Source: Spirochaetales bacterium
GTDB taxonomy: Bacteria; Spirochaetota; Spirochaetia; Sphaerochaetales; Sphaerochaetaceae
Direction: 5' to 3'
Assembly (NCBI GenBank): GCA_022785155.1
Contig: JALFRH010000218.1
Span: forward strand, 1 to 8,300
Length of the DNA stretch: 8,300 nucleotides
In this document: piece by piece, positions 1-6,781 of the stretch
Layout: each line of letters starts with the position of its first letter
Position numbering within the stretch: position 1 is the first letter of the stretch
Made by a program: the position numbers and the translations under genes
The notes under the pieces: generated by a model
Database searches by the model: none
What the model was told of the DNA's origin: nothing
The model's input: the letters and a program-made list of their open reading frames with translations, nothing else

Positions 1-209
1 TGCAAGGATGCACCAATATGCTCCATAAGAGTTGCGCCATCAGGTGCTGTAGTATGTAGTTTTTTAAAATATGATTGCAGAACAGTGACCGGTCCTGGAA
101 GTGTAGTATCATCTGTTAATTTCAATATGTCGCAACAGAAATACCAAACGAGAATAAATAATACAATTGATACTATTCCCAGCCACCATCTATTGTTTTT
201 CCTATTCAT
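1..209 (-). CDS. ABC transporter permease, NitT/TauT (SsuC/TauC) type, N-terminal part
   Basis: This is the first 69 codons of an inner-membrane permease; the gene runs off the left edge of the window. The start is the ATG at 209-207, with AAAGGA at 215-220 as ribosome binding site, 5 nt from the ATG. The leader is short and basic (MNRKNNR). A strongly hydrophobic segment follows at residues 8-28 (WWLGIVSIVLFILVWYF) and is the first membrane helix. Next come LPGPVTVLQSYFKKL and TLMEHIGAS. This matches the typical N-terminus of nitrate/sulfonate/taurine/pyrimidine-type permeases, where a Leu-Pro-x-Pro motif follows helix 1 and 'LxxHxxxSL' precedes the conserved membrane domain. It lies 53 nt downstream of a solute-binding protein of the same transporter class, so the two probably form one uptake system. 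The ATPase would be expected beyond the window. The family call is good; the substrate cannot be read from this fragment. Confidence 0.8.
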   Translation of the reverse strand, partial: MNRKNNRWWLGIVSIVLFILVWYFCCDILKLTDDTTLPGPVTVLQSYFKKLHTTAPDGATLMEHIGASL

Positions 210-224
210 AGTTTTCCTTTTCAA

Positions 225-248
225 AAGGGAGAGCTTTTGCCCTCCCTT
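225..248 (-). terminator. Terminator-like or processing hairpin between binding-protein and permease genes
   Basis: On the minus strand the RNA reads AAGGGAGGGC-AAAA-GCUCUCCCUU. This is a 10-bp stem with one G-U wobble and an AAAA loop, followed by only a short run of U. It sits 14 nt after the binding-protein stop and 15 nt before the permease ATG. A leaky terminator or 3'-end-stabilising hairpin here would give more binding protein than permease, a common arrangement in ABC operons. The short U tract argues against complete termination. Confidence 0.6.
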
Positions 249-262
249 GGTCAGAGGTGATT

Positions 263-1297
263 TTACTTACTGATATTTAATCCTGTTGCTTTTGATATAA
301 TCTCATTATTGATAGAAGCAGCTACATTTGGCGCATTCTTTTCGGTGATCTTCTCGGCTCTTACCAAGAAATCTGTTATTGCAACCCAAGCTTCACCAAT
401 TTTGTATTCTGGTTTAGACATATAGTCTGTTCCGACAAAAGCTCTATCCTTAATCTCCATTCTTACGTCATAGTCTGAGAATGTTGAACCATTGAGGGCA
501 TAGAACTCTTTCATATACTCATATCTGACTTCCTCATTCTGAAGAGCATCCATTGCTTTGACAAGGCATTTTACAAACTTTGTAACTTCTTCAGTTCTGC
601 TCTCTACGACACTTCTTCTTCCAAAGCATCCATCAACCATCTGGACACCACAAATATCTTCAAAGGAACCTACCCTCACATAGCCTTCAGAATCAAGTTT
701 ATATGAATATGGAGGGTTAGCTGCTGTAAGATCTCCCTGACCTGTGATAAAAGCCTGATAAGCAGGTGCCCATTCCATGTTGACCTGTGTGATTTCAGTA
801 TTTGTAAGTCCAAATAATTCTGCGTAACCTTCTGTCATATACTGAGCTACGGTACCTAACGGTTCGAGTATTTTTGCACCCTTTACAATTTCCTTACTTC
901 CCTTGACTCCATTTGTCTCGGGGGCATTGGCATAAACACTATCTGGACGAGCATAAATACCCATACCACCAGTTGTATTGATGTCCGCAAGCCAAATACA
1001 ATCTGCATTAGCCAAAGAATACACTGAAGCAAATCCAGAACAAGCTATATCTGCTTCTTTTGCAGCAATTGCTTCATTAATTGGAGCACCTGTTGCATAG
1101 TAATCAATCTGAACATTCAACCCTTCTTCTTCAAAAAACCCATGATCTGCAGCGTACTGTACAGGAACACCTGCGGTAAGAGGCATTGTTGCTACACGAA
1201 GGACAGGGGCCTTTCCAGAATCTTCTTGAGATCCATTTGCAAAGACGAATGAGACAGCTAAAAGAACAATAGCTGCAATAATAATAGTCTTTTTCAT
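263..1297 (-). CDS. ABC transporter solute-binding protein, NMT1/THI5-like, NitT/TauT (NrtA/SsuA/TauA) class
   Basis: This is a periplasmic binding protein of 344 aa that delivers a small solute to the ABC permease encoded downstream. I place the start at the ATG at 1297. It has AGGAG 7 nt upstream and opens a classic signal peptide, MKKTIIIAAIVLLAVSFVFA (1-20), with cleavage expected after VFA. The frame stays open upstream to a TTG at 1372, but that codon lies inside the predicted promoter -35. No lipobox Cys is seen, so the mature protein (NGSQED...) should be soluble. Residues 32-70 (LRVATMPL...VPVQYAADHGFFEEEGLNV) show the hallmark of this family: a substrate that is 'already present', a helix with 'A.ahGFFeeeGL.V', then an ATG..INEAIAAKEADI stretch. 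Known ligands of the class include nitrate, sulfonates, taurine and thiamine or riboflavin precursors. I cannot choose among them. The unusual LacI-family neighbour suggests checking non-classical ligands. Confidence 0.85.
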   Translation of the reverse strand: MKKTIIIAAIVLLAVSFVFANGSQEDSGKAPVLRVATMPLTAGVPVQYAADHGFFEEEGLNVQIDYYATGAPINEAIAAKEADIACSGFASVYSLANADCIWLADINTTGGMGIYARPDSVYANAPETNGVKGSKEIVKGAKILEPLGTVAQYMTEGYAELFGLTNTEITQVNMEWAPAYQAFITGQGDLTAANPPYSYKLDSEGYVRVGSFEDICGVQMVDGCFGRRSVVESRTEEVTKFVKCLVKAMDALQNEEVRYEYMKEFYALNGSTFSDYDVRMEIKDRAFVGTDYMSKPEYKIGEAWVAITDFLVRAEKITEKNAPNVAASINNEIISKATGLNISK

Positions 1298-1315
1298 TTT
1301 ATTCTCCTTTTTTGC

Positions 1316-1327
1316 GTGTGCGTCCAC
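1316..1327. promoter_or_regulatory. Candidate LacI-family operator O2 (downstream of transporter promoter)
   Basis: The plus strand reads GTGTGCGTCCAC. It matches 10 of 12 positions of the perfect palindrome at 1509-1520 and keeps the central CG typical of LacI-family operators. It lies about +10 to +22 relative to the expected transcription start of the minus-strand binding-protein gene and 18 nt upstream of that ATG, a good position for blocking RNA polymerase. The match and position are seen; the function is inferred. Confidence 0.5.
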
Positions 1328-1343
1328 GCTTTTGCATATATAA

Positions 1344-1372
1344 ATTGTCAAAGGATATTTTACTGTTGTCAA
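1344..1372 (-). promoter_or_regulatory. Sigma70-type promoter for the binding-protein/permease operon
   Basis: On the minus strand a perfect -35 TTGACA (1367-1372) is followed by a 17-nt spacer and GACAAT (1344-1349), which matches TATAAT at four positions including the key A and final T. The transcription start would be near 1337, giving a 5' leader of about 40 nt. A second TTGACA (1346-1351) overlaps the -10 but has no usable partner downstream. Confidence 0.6.
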
Positions 1373-1508
1373 GGAAAAGTTTTTCGCTTCTCACTTTTTC
1401 CAATAATTTATTATATTTGAATATTTTAATTCCTAGAATTTAGTTTCATACAAGCACAACCTAAAATAATATTTGATTTTTCCATTGTGCAGAGAGTATT
1501 ATTTATAC

Positions 1509-1520
1509 GTGTACGTACAC
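1509..1520. promoter_or_regulatory. Candidate LacI-family operator O1 (perfect 12-bp palindrome)
   Basis: GTGTACGTACAC is its own reverse complement, with CG at the exact centre, the architecture of LacI-family binding sites. Outside it, ATTTAT (1501-1506) and ATAAAT (1521-1526) are also complementary, with an extra AC on the left. It lies about 52 bp upstream of the predicted lacI-type gene start of transcription. A degenerate copy lies at 1316-1327, about 192 bp away centre to centre. Confidence 0.6.
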
Positions 1521-1551
1521 ATAAATCGTTATTTTTATTCTGATTCAATCA

Positions 1552-1577
1552 TGGTATAATAACAATTATCAAGGAGG
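1552..1577 (+). promoter_or_regulatory. Extended -10 promoter and ribosome binding site of the LacI-family gene
   Basis: TGGTATAAT at 1552-1560 is a perfect extended -10 (TGnTATAAT). The -35 region around 1532-1537 is only T-rich, which is typical of extended -10 promoters. AAGGAGG at 1571-1577 lies 7 nt before the ATG at 1585. The transcript would have a very short leader of about 18 nt. Confidence 0.65.
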
Positions 1578-1584
1578 GACTAAA

Positions 1585-2619
1585 ATGGCTACAACAATAA
1601 AAATGATTGCAGAAATGGCGGGAGTCTCTCCTGGAACTGTCGACAGAGCTCTATACAATAGAGGTAGAGTAAACCCTGAAGTAAAAAAGAAAATCCTAGA
1701 TATTGCAACTCAACTGAATTATAAACCGAATGCAGTAGCTAAAGGTCTTGCCGCCATAAATAAAAAATACAAAATAGCTGTTATTTTACATACCCAAATA
1801 AACACCTTCCAAAGAGAGATAATTGAAGGCGTAGAAGAAGCTGAAAACGAAATAAAAGATAATGGTGTTACTGTAGAAATAATGGAGGGAAGCCACTTTA
1901 GCGCCGACTACCAGATTGGGCTTTTGGAAAAAGCTTTGAAGGAAAAAGTAAATGCAATAGCAGTAAACCCAATTCAGGATCAACGTATTAAAGACAAACT
2001 TAATCAAATAGCTTCATCAGGCATTAGAGTATACCTATTAAGCAACCATTTGGATGATGTCAATTATTGCGCTTATTATGGTTGCAACTATAAAGCTATG
2101 GGGGCCATCACAAGCGGATTGATTAGAATAACTGCTTCTACTTCAGATAGACTCCTTATCTTTTCTGCATCTTTCTCCATGCGTGGCCACAAAGACAGAA
2201 TAGAAGGGATTAAGGAAGGACTAAAAGACTACGGAGATAGTTTCATTTCTGGAGTATATGAATTGCCGGACGATGATATAGAGACTTACAAAATCACACG
2301 GAAAGCAATTGCGGAACATCCAGAAGTATCCATAATAGTTGCACCTGGCGCTGTATCTTCAAAGGGTATGATAACTGCTTTGAAAGATGAGGGAATATAT
2401 GGAAAAGTAAAACTTATCATATTTGACCTCTCCACCATTTCAAAAGAGGGGTTAATGCAAAATAAGATTATTGCATCAATAGAACAATCTCCACGCCTCC
2501 AAGGATACAATGCAATAAAAGGAATATACTCCGACCTCTTGTATGGAAACCAGCCCGAGAAAATCAATCACTATGTGCCCACAAAGATAGTACTAAAGGA
2601 AAACTTGATTTATGGCTAA
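1585..2619 (+). CDS. LacI-family transcriptional regulator
   Basis: This is a DNA-binding regulator of 344 aa, a normal length for the LacI/GalR family. Residues 4-26 (TIKMIAEMAGVSPGTVDRALYNR) form the helix-turn-helix; YKPNAVAKGLA (46-56) is the hinge helix, with Leu55 at the position that levers open the operator minor groove. From about residue 62 (YKIAVILHT) a periplasmic-binding-protein-like effector domain of the sugar-binding type follows. It includes ALKEKVNAIAVNP, a MRGHKDRIEGIKEGL segment and FDLSTISKEGLMQNKIIASIEQSP near the C-terminus. The 'GTVDRAL' recognition helix resembles the subgroup with a ribose-type effector domain. The gene diverges from the NitT/TauT-type binding protein, and two matching CG-centred palindromes lie between them, so regulation of that transporter and of itself is likely. 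The coding sequence is AT-rich (several 60-base lines at 28-36% GC, others higher), unlike the genes to its right. The effector is unknown. Confidence 0.93.
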   Translation: MATTIKMIAEMAGVSPGTVDRALYNRGRVNPEVKKKILDIATQLNYKPNAVAKGLAAINKKYKIAVILHTQINTFQREIIEGVEEAENEIKDNGVTVEIMEGSHFSADYQIGLLEKALKEKVNAIAVNPIQDQRIKDKLNQIASSGIRVYLLSNHLDDVNYCAYYGCNYKAMGAITSGLIRITASTSDRLLIFSASFSMRGHKDRIEGIKEGLKDYGDSFISGVYELPDDDIETYKITRKAIAEHPEVSIIVAPGAVSSKGMITALKDEGIYGKVKLIIFDLSTISKEGLMQNKIIASIEQSPRLQGYNAIKGIYSDLLYGNQPEKINHYVPTKIVLKENLIYG

Positions 2620-2621
2620 TT

Positions 2622-3254
2622 GAATCAAAGAATCAATTATATGACAAGGCATTCAACAATCCGACAATGCCATCAGTAAGAAAGGCCTTCAAGAAACAGT
2701 TTCCTTACTGCAGGCTGATAATCATTGAAGCCAAACAGGATGAAGTCTCCTCTTTGATTGAATCCGGCAAGTGCAGTTTCGGCATTGTCCAGATGAAAAA
2801 CGGTTTCCCCCTCAGCATTTCCCATGAAACCATCGGCACCGACCATGTCCTTTGCGTCTGCAGCAAAGACTATGTCCTTAAGAACAAGGAAACTCCTTTG
2901 ACCTTGAAGTCCTTGGCAAAAGAAGATTTGATCCTTACATCCAAAGGGACGGGAATAAGAAGCAGCCTCGACAAGCTGGCAGCAGAAGAAAACGTTGAGC
3001 TAAGCCCCATCTGGACCTGTCTCTCCTGTGACAACGCCCTCTCTTTTGCTGAGCAAGGATTTGGAGTTGCCGTCCTTTCCGAAACATTCACAAGGGAATC
3101 AAGAATGAAAGTAAAACTCATATCCATTCCAACCACTTTTGTCATAAACAGAACATTCCATATGATCTGGAGAAAGGATCTGACTATTTCCGTCGAAGAA
3201 AACTACTTGATGGAATTGTGTATAGACGAGTGGAATAGCCAACAAGAAAAATAG
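2622..3254 (+). pseudogene. 5'-truncated LysR-family regulator (effector domain only)
   Basis: This open frame encodes only the substrate-binding half of a LysR-type regulator. It has MPSVRKAFKKQFPYCRLIIIEAK, ESGKCSFGIVQ, TIGTDHVLCVCSKDYVL, PLTLKSLAKEDLIL, then FAEQGFGVAVLSE in order, about 195-210 aa. The N-terminal winged helix-turn-helix of about 60-90 residues is absent. The LysR-like frame is readable upstream of the first ATG (2667) to about 2622 (SKNQLYDKAFNNP), where it runs into the end of the LacI-family gene in another frame. The ATG at 2667 has no ribosome binding site; the nearest AAGG is about 17 nt away. The rest of the frame is intact, with no internal stop. GC content is higher than in the LacI gene (40-53% in sampled lines), which marks a composition break at the junction. 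Most likely it is a gene decapitated by insertion or deletion; a translated effector-only protein is possible but unsupported. It is convergent with the aminotransferase. Confidence 0.8.
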
Positions 3255-3287
3255 CTTTTATATAGGACGCGCTCCTCCTTAGTTTAT

Positions 3288-3317
3288 AAATCCTTCGATT
3301 TTCCAACCGAAGGATTT
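3288..3317 (-). terminator. Hairpin terminator of the amino acid operon (possibly bidirectional)
   Basis: AAATCCTTCG (3288-3297) and CGAAGGATTT (3308-3317) form a perfect 10-bp stem with a 10-nt loop. It begins 4 nt after the aminotransferase stop on the minus strand and lies 33 nt after the LysR-remnant stop on the plus strand. On the minus strand the stem ends in AUUUAUAAA, a weak U tract; on the plus strand none follows. A role in ending the minus-strand operon is most likely. Confidence 0.7.
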
Positions 3318-3321
3318 CAAC

Positions 3322-4503
3322 TTAGAGATACTTATTCAGTCCCATGAGCCTATTGGTCGCTTCCCTTAATGACTCTTCGCTTCTGGCAAAATGCAGACGG
3401 ATATAGTTGTTGGTTCCATCTTTGAAGAAGGAGGAGCCGGGAACAGCGGCAACTCCCACTGTCTTTATCATCCAAGAGCAGAAATCAAGGTCGCTCCATC
3501 CCTTGAACATAGGTTTCTCCAAAAATGGTGAGATATCCACCAAAACAAAATATGCACCCTCAGGGTCATTATGTTTCAGCCCTGCCTTATCCAAACCTTC
3601 AAGGAAAACGGCCTTTTTCTTTGTATATAAAGCCTGAAGGCTCTTATAGTATGGCTCACCAAGCTTGAAACCGGCACATACCGCTTCCTGAAGAGGAGCT
3701 GCTGCACCTACCGTCAGGAAATCGTGCACCTTCTTTATTCCCTCCGCCACATTTTCAGGAGCAATGGCAAACCCTATTCTCCATCCTGTAATGGAAAAAG
3801 TCTTTGAAAGGGAATTGCAGGTTATCACCCTTCCCCAAGCGGAAGGAAGAGATGCGCAGTATGTATGCTCATGGGGAGCGAATATAATGTGCTCATATAC
3901 TTCATCTGTTATTACAAAGGCATCATACTTCACGGCCAAGCCTACAATGAACTCCAACTCTTTTTTTGTGAAAACCTTTCCACAAGGATTGGATGGATTA
4001 CATACGATGATCGCCTTTACGTTGTTTTTGAAGGCTTCCTCCAACTTTTCTTTGTCAAAGGAAAAAGCAGGAGGAACCAAGTCCACATATATGGGGTTCG
4101 CCCCGCTTAGAATGGCATCGGCTCCATAGTTTTCATAGAATGGAGAGAAGACGATGACATTGTCTCCTGGATTACAGACTGTCATCATACTGGCCATCAT
4201 GGCTTCTGTGGAACCACAGGTTATCACCACTTCCTTATCCGGATCTATTTCCCTGCCAAAGAGTGGAGAATACTTTTCTGCAACACACTTTCTGATGTTT
4301 TCTGCACCGAAAGTAATGGAATACTGATGCTGAGGGCCTCCCTCTGCATTCTTCTTCAAAGCTTCCAGAATCTCCTTCGGAGGATCGAAATCAGGAAAAC
4401 CCTGGGAAAGATTGATAGAACCGGGAGTGGAATCGCTGATTCTCGTCATCCTTCTTATTACTGAATCTGTAAATGTACCTACACGCTTACTTAATTCCGG
4501 CAT
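3322..4503 (-). CDS. Class I/II pyridoxal-phosphate aminotransferase
   Basis: This is a cytoplasmic PLP enzyme of 393 aa that moves an amino group between an amino acid and a keto acid. Family landmarks are in order: NLSQGFPDFDPP (31-42), the phosphate-contact region CGSTEAMMAS (96-105), aromatic ring-stacking FYENY (122-126), NPSNPCGK (169-176) with Asn172, ITDEVYEH (198-205) with Asp200 and Tyr203, the Schiff-base lysine Lys234 in NSLSKTFSITGWRIGF, and carboxylate-binding Arg369 in YIRLHFA. The overall pattern resembles the kynurenine/methionine/aspartate-like aminotransferase subgroup. I choose ATG 4503, with AGAGG 5 nt upstream; the frame extends to a TTG at 4518 that lacks such a site. 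The gene follows the transporter ATPase by 19 nt and is the last in the operon. It probably acts on the imported amino acid. Exact substrate cannot be assigned. Confidence 0.92.
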   Translation of the reverse strand: MPELSKRVGTFTDSVIRRMTRISDSTPGSINLSQGFPDFDPPKEILEALKKNAEGGPQHQYSITFGAENIRKCVAEKYSPLFGREIDPDKEVVITCGSTEAMMASMMTVCNPGDNVIVFSPFYENYGADAILSGANPIYVDLVPPAFSFDKEKLEEAFKNNVKAIIVCNPSNPCGKVFTKKELEFIVGLAVKYDAFVITDEVYEHIIFAPHEHTYCASLPSAWGRVITCNSLSKTFSITGWRIGFAIAPENVAEGIKKVHDFLTVGAAAPLQEAVCAGFKLGEPYYKSLQALYTKKKAVFLEGLDKAGLKHNDPEGAYFVLVDISPFLEKPMFKGWSDLDFCSWMIKTVGVAAVPGSSFFKDGTNNYIRLHFARSEESLREATNRLMGLNKYL

Positions 4504-4522
4504 TTCAACCTCTATCAATTAA

Positions 4523-5263
4523 TCAGAGAACCTTCTCCAGGAAGGAAACCAACCTTGGACTCTCCGGGTTATCAAAAAGCTCATGGGAAGGCTTGTCTTC
4601 TTCTATCCTGCCACCTGCAAGGAAGATGGTCCTACCACTGACGTTTCTGGCAAACCTCATCTCGTGGGTGACCACAATCATTGTCATGCCAGACTGGGCA
4701 AGGTCCTTCATTACATCCAATACTTCTCCGATCATTTCAGGATCCAAGGCGGAAGTGGGCTCATCGAAGAGCATCAATTCCGGCTCCATCATCAATGACC
4801 TTACAATTGCGATTCTCTGTTTCTGTCCGCCACTGAGCTGGGAAGGATAGGCGGAAACCTTATCTTCCAGACCTACTCTCTTCAAAAGAGCAACGGCCTT
4901 TTCCTCAGCCTCCTCTTTAGGCATCTTCTTTATGGATACAGGAGCCTCCGTAAGATTACGCATAATGTTCATATTGTTGAAGAGATTGAAGGACTGGAAA
5001 ACCATTCCTATTCTCTGTCTCTGGACATTCAGGTTCACCTTTGGGGAACAGAGATTGACGCCATCGAACAAAATCTCCCCCGCTGTCGGAGTCTCAAGAA
5101 GATTGAGACACCTGAGGAAGGTGCTCTTTCCACCTCCTGAAGGACCGATTATGGAAACAACTTCATTCTTTTTGAAGGATGTAGAGATATCTGAAAGAAC
5201 GGATAACTTCCCAAAACTCTTGGAAAGATGGTTGACCTGCAATAATACATCGTTATCTGCCAT
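4523..5263 (-). CDS. Polar amino acid ABC transporter ATP-binding protein (GlnQ/HisP type)
   Basis: This is the 246-aa ATPase that powers amino acid import; it sits on the cytoplasmic face as a dimer. Complete motifs are Walker A GPSGGGKST (40-48), Q-loop Gln90 in MVFQSFNLF, ABC signature LSGGQKQR (143-150), Walker B LMLFDE (163-168) followed by the D-loop SALDPE, and the switch His200 in VVTHEM. FQSFNLFNNMNIMRNLTEAP and the length are typical of the amino acid (PAAT) subfamily. The start ATG lies 11 nt inside the end of the permease gene, and AAGGAAG within the permease coding sequence supplies the ribosome binding site, which points to translational coupling. Confidence 0.95.
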   Translation of the reverse strand: MADNDVLLQVNHLSKSFGKLSVLSDISTSFKKNEVVSIIGPSGGGKSTFLRCLNLLETPTAGEILFDGVNLCSPKVNLNVQRQRIGMVFQSFNLFNNMNIMRNLTEAPVSIKKMPKEEAEEKAVALLKRVGLEDKVSAYPSQLSGGQKQRIAIVRSLMMEPELMLFDEPTSALDPEMIGEVLDVMKDLAQSGMTMIVVTHEMRFARNVSGRTIFLAGGRIEEDKPSHELFDNPESPRLVSFLEKVL

Positions 5264-5945
5264 TCTTCATCTTCCTTTCCGCCAGAGAAACAAGTCTGCC
5301 GGTGATAAATGTCATTACAAAATACAACAGGGCTGCAATCAACAATGCCTGGAGAGATCGGTAAGTGACGGCAATGACATCGTTGGTCCTGAACATAAGG
5401 TCTGCAATACCTATGACAGATACAATAGAGGATTCCTTGATTACAGTTACAAACTCATTGCCCAAGGCGGGAAGAATATTCTTCACAGCCTGAGGAAGAA
5501 TGACCTTTCTCATGGACTCGCCATAGGTAAAACCAATGGATCTTGCAGCCTCCATCTGCCCTGGATCTACAGCCTGTATTCCTGATCTGATTATTTCCGA
5601 AACATAAGCCGAGGAGTTGAGGCTCATGGCCACCACACCTGCCATAAATCTAGAGAAGTTGGGAATAAAGGAAATATCAGGGAAGGTTACGCCTATCATA
5701 GGCAGACCATAGAAAATGAACATAAGCTGTACCATAAGCGGAGTTCCTCTCACAAACTCCACGATGGCTACGGCTATATACTTCAGAGGCTTGAACTTGC
5801 TCATTCTGCATAGAGACAACAGAGTACCCCCCAGCGTACCTATGAGGACGCTGAAGAGGGCAAGAATCAAGGTATTCTTACATCCTTCGAGAAAGAACTT
5901 ATGATATTTCTCCACAAGGATGACTACTACTTCCAAGAATCCCAT
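5253..5945 (-). CDS. Polar amino acid ABC transporter permease (HisM/GlnP type)
   Basis: This is an inner-membrane permease of 230 aa with the usual layout of the His/Glu/Gln/Arg/opine family. Hydrophobic segments lie at about 20-45, 55-85, 98-118, 155-185 and 195-218. RGTPLMVQLMFIFYGLP (66-82) is the family signature after helix 2. The EAA loop that docks on the ATPase is seen as EAARSIG...LPQA (132-153, with Gly138 and Leu150-Pro151). It is the only permease gene of this system, so a homodimer is expected. The ATG at 5945 lies 1 nt after the binding-protein stop, with a weak AGG upstream, so translation is probably coupled to the preceding gene. Confidence 0.94.
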   Translation of the reverse strand: MGFLEVVVILVEKYHKFFLEGCKNTLILALFSVLIGTLGGTLLSLCRMSKFKPLKYIAVAIVEFVRGTPLMVQLMFIFYGLPMIGVTFPDISFIPNFSRFMAGVVAMSLNSSAYVSEIIRSGIQAVDPGQMEAARSIGFTYGESMRKVILPQAVKNILPALGNEFVTVIKESSIVSVIGIADLMFRTNDVIAVTYRSLQALLIAALLYFVMTFITGRLVSLAERKMKNGR

Positions 5946-5946
5946 A

Positions 5947-6762
5947 TTAGAGACCTAATGTTGCTGCAAGTTCTACAGCCTTGTTGAATTCTTCGAGGAA
6001 TGAGCCATCTGCTACGACTCTGTCGATGACTTCATTGACAGCCGCCACAAGCTCCGGGTTGCCCTTCTGGATGACAGCGTTCTTTGTTCCTACTGCACCA
6101 TCTTCCGGATCGAAGGTGAAGTTGGCCTTTACAAGCTTTCCTTCGCTGGATTCGATTATGGATTCGCCTGCAGCCTGGTCTGCTACAAGACCTGCAATAT
6201 TTCCGTTCTGGACTTCAAGGGCAAGAGCTGGATACTTGGCAAGCTCGAAAAGCTCACTTTCAGGGAAACCGTTCTTTACAATCTGTGACTGGTTTGTTCC
6301 CTTCTGTGCGCCGATCTTCTGTCCCTTGAGGGAAGCCTTTGTCGTGTAGACATTCTCGTTTCCTGCCTTTACGATAAGATACTGGGTCGATGTTTCGTAA
6401 GAAGAAGAGAAGTCGATGACCTCAGCTCTTTCAGGGGTCGCTGTGAAAGCTGCGATACCGATATCTACCTGACCGGAAGTTACGGCTGGGATGATGCCGT
6501 CGAAAGACATATCGACGATCTCAAGCTTTACTCCGATGGAATCTGCAATCTGCTGAGCAAGCCAGATGTCGCAGCCGACGAAGTTTGCATTGGCATCCTT
6601 AAATTCATAAGGGGCATACTGGGCTTCAGTACCAACTATGAGCTTTCCTGCAGCCTTAATCTTATCAAGTTTATTCATTTCACTCTTTTCGCTTGATCCT
6701 GCAGCAAAAACCATTGCAAGAGACAAGAGTGCTATAAGTGCAAAAACGACAAGCTTTTTCAT
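5947..6762 (-). CDS. Family 3 (polar amino acid) ABC transporter solute-binding protein
   Basis: This is a periplasmic binding protein of 271 aa and the first gene of the operon. The ATG at 6762 is preferred: GGAG lies 6 nt upstream, whereas the in-frame ATG at 6774 has no ribosome binding site and itself overlaps that GGAG. The signal peptide MKKLVVFALIALLSLAMVFA (1-20) ends in VFA with no lipobox Cys, so the product should be soluble. The mature protein has the bilobed SBP_bac_3 pattern: LIVGTEAQYAPYEF (41-54), CDIWLAQQIADSIG (64-77), SFDGIIPAVTSGQVDIGIA (86-104), TPERAEVIDFS (109-119) with Arg112 in the place that binds the ligand alpha-carboxylate, and VADQAAGE (193-200) with Asp195 in the place that usually contacts the alpha-amino group. 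Both residues support an alpha-amino acid ligand. The side-chain specificity is not readable. Confidence 0.94.
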   Translation of the reverse strand: MKKLVVFALIALLSLAMVFAAGSSEKSEMNKLDKIKAAGKLIVGTEAQYAPYEFKDANANFVGCDIWLAQQIADSIGVKLEIVDMSFDGIIPAVTSGQVDIGIAAFTATPERAEVIDFSSSYETSTQYLIVKAGNENVYTTKASLKGQKIGAQKGTNQSQIVKNGFPESELFELAKYPALALEVQNGNIAGLVADQAAGESIIESSEGKLVKANFTFDPEDGAVGTKNAVIQKGNPELVAAVNEVIDRVVADGSFLEEFNKAVELAATLGL

Positions 6763-6781
6763 TTTCTTCTCCATAATCTAT

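Noticed and set aside
1346..1351. Second TTGACA on the minus strand as an alternative -35
   Set aside because: At 16-18 nt spacing the downstream hexamers are GC-rich (around CGTGGA) and do not resemble a -10.
1298..1372. N-terminal extension of the NitT/TauT binding protein to a TTG at 1372
   Set aside because: The TTG is part of the predicted -35, the extension lacks a ribosome binding site, and the ATG at 1297 has a strong AGGAG and begins a perfect signal peptide.
1298..1584. Riboswitch (thiamine or other) ahead of the NMT1/THI5-like binding protein
   Set aside because: The predicted leader is only about 40 nt and shows no THI-box or other aptamer core; the features there fit protein operators better.
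1786..2567. Minus-strand open frames inside the LacI-family gene
   Set aside because: They are shadows of a complete regulator gene; the hydrophobic appearance comes from antisense AT-rich codons.
2600..2700. Insertion sequence or att site at the LacI/LysR junction
   Set aside because: No transposase or integrase, terminal inverted repeats or clear direct repeat could be seen near the joint.
3764..4129. Plus-strand open frames antisense to the aminotransferase
   Set aside because: They are mirror frames of a conserved enzyme gene, with no ribosome binding site and no family resemblance.
4932..5585. Plus-strand 217-aa open frame across the ATPase and permease genes
   Set aside because: It is antisense to two firmly identified genes, and its translation is basic and low in recognisable motifs.
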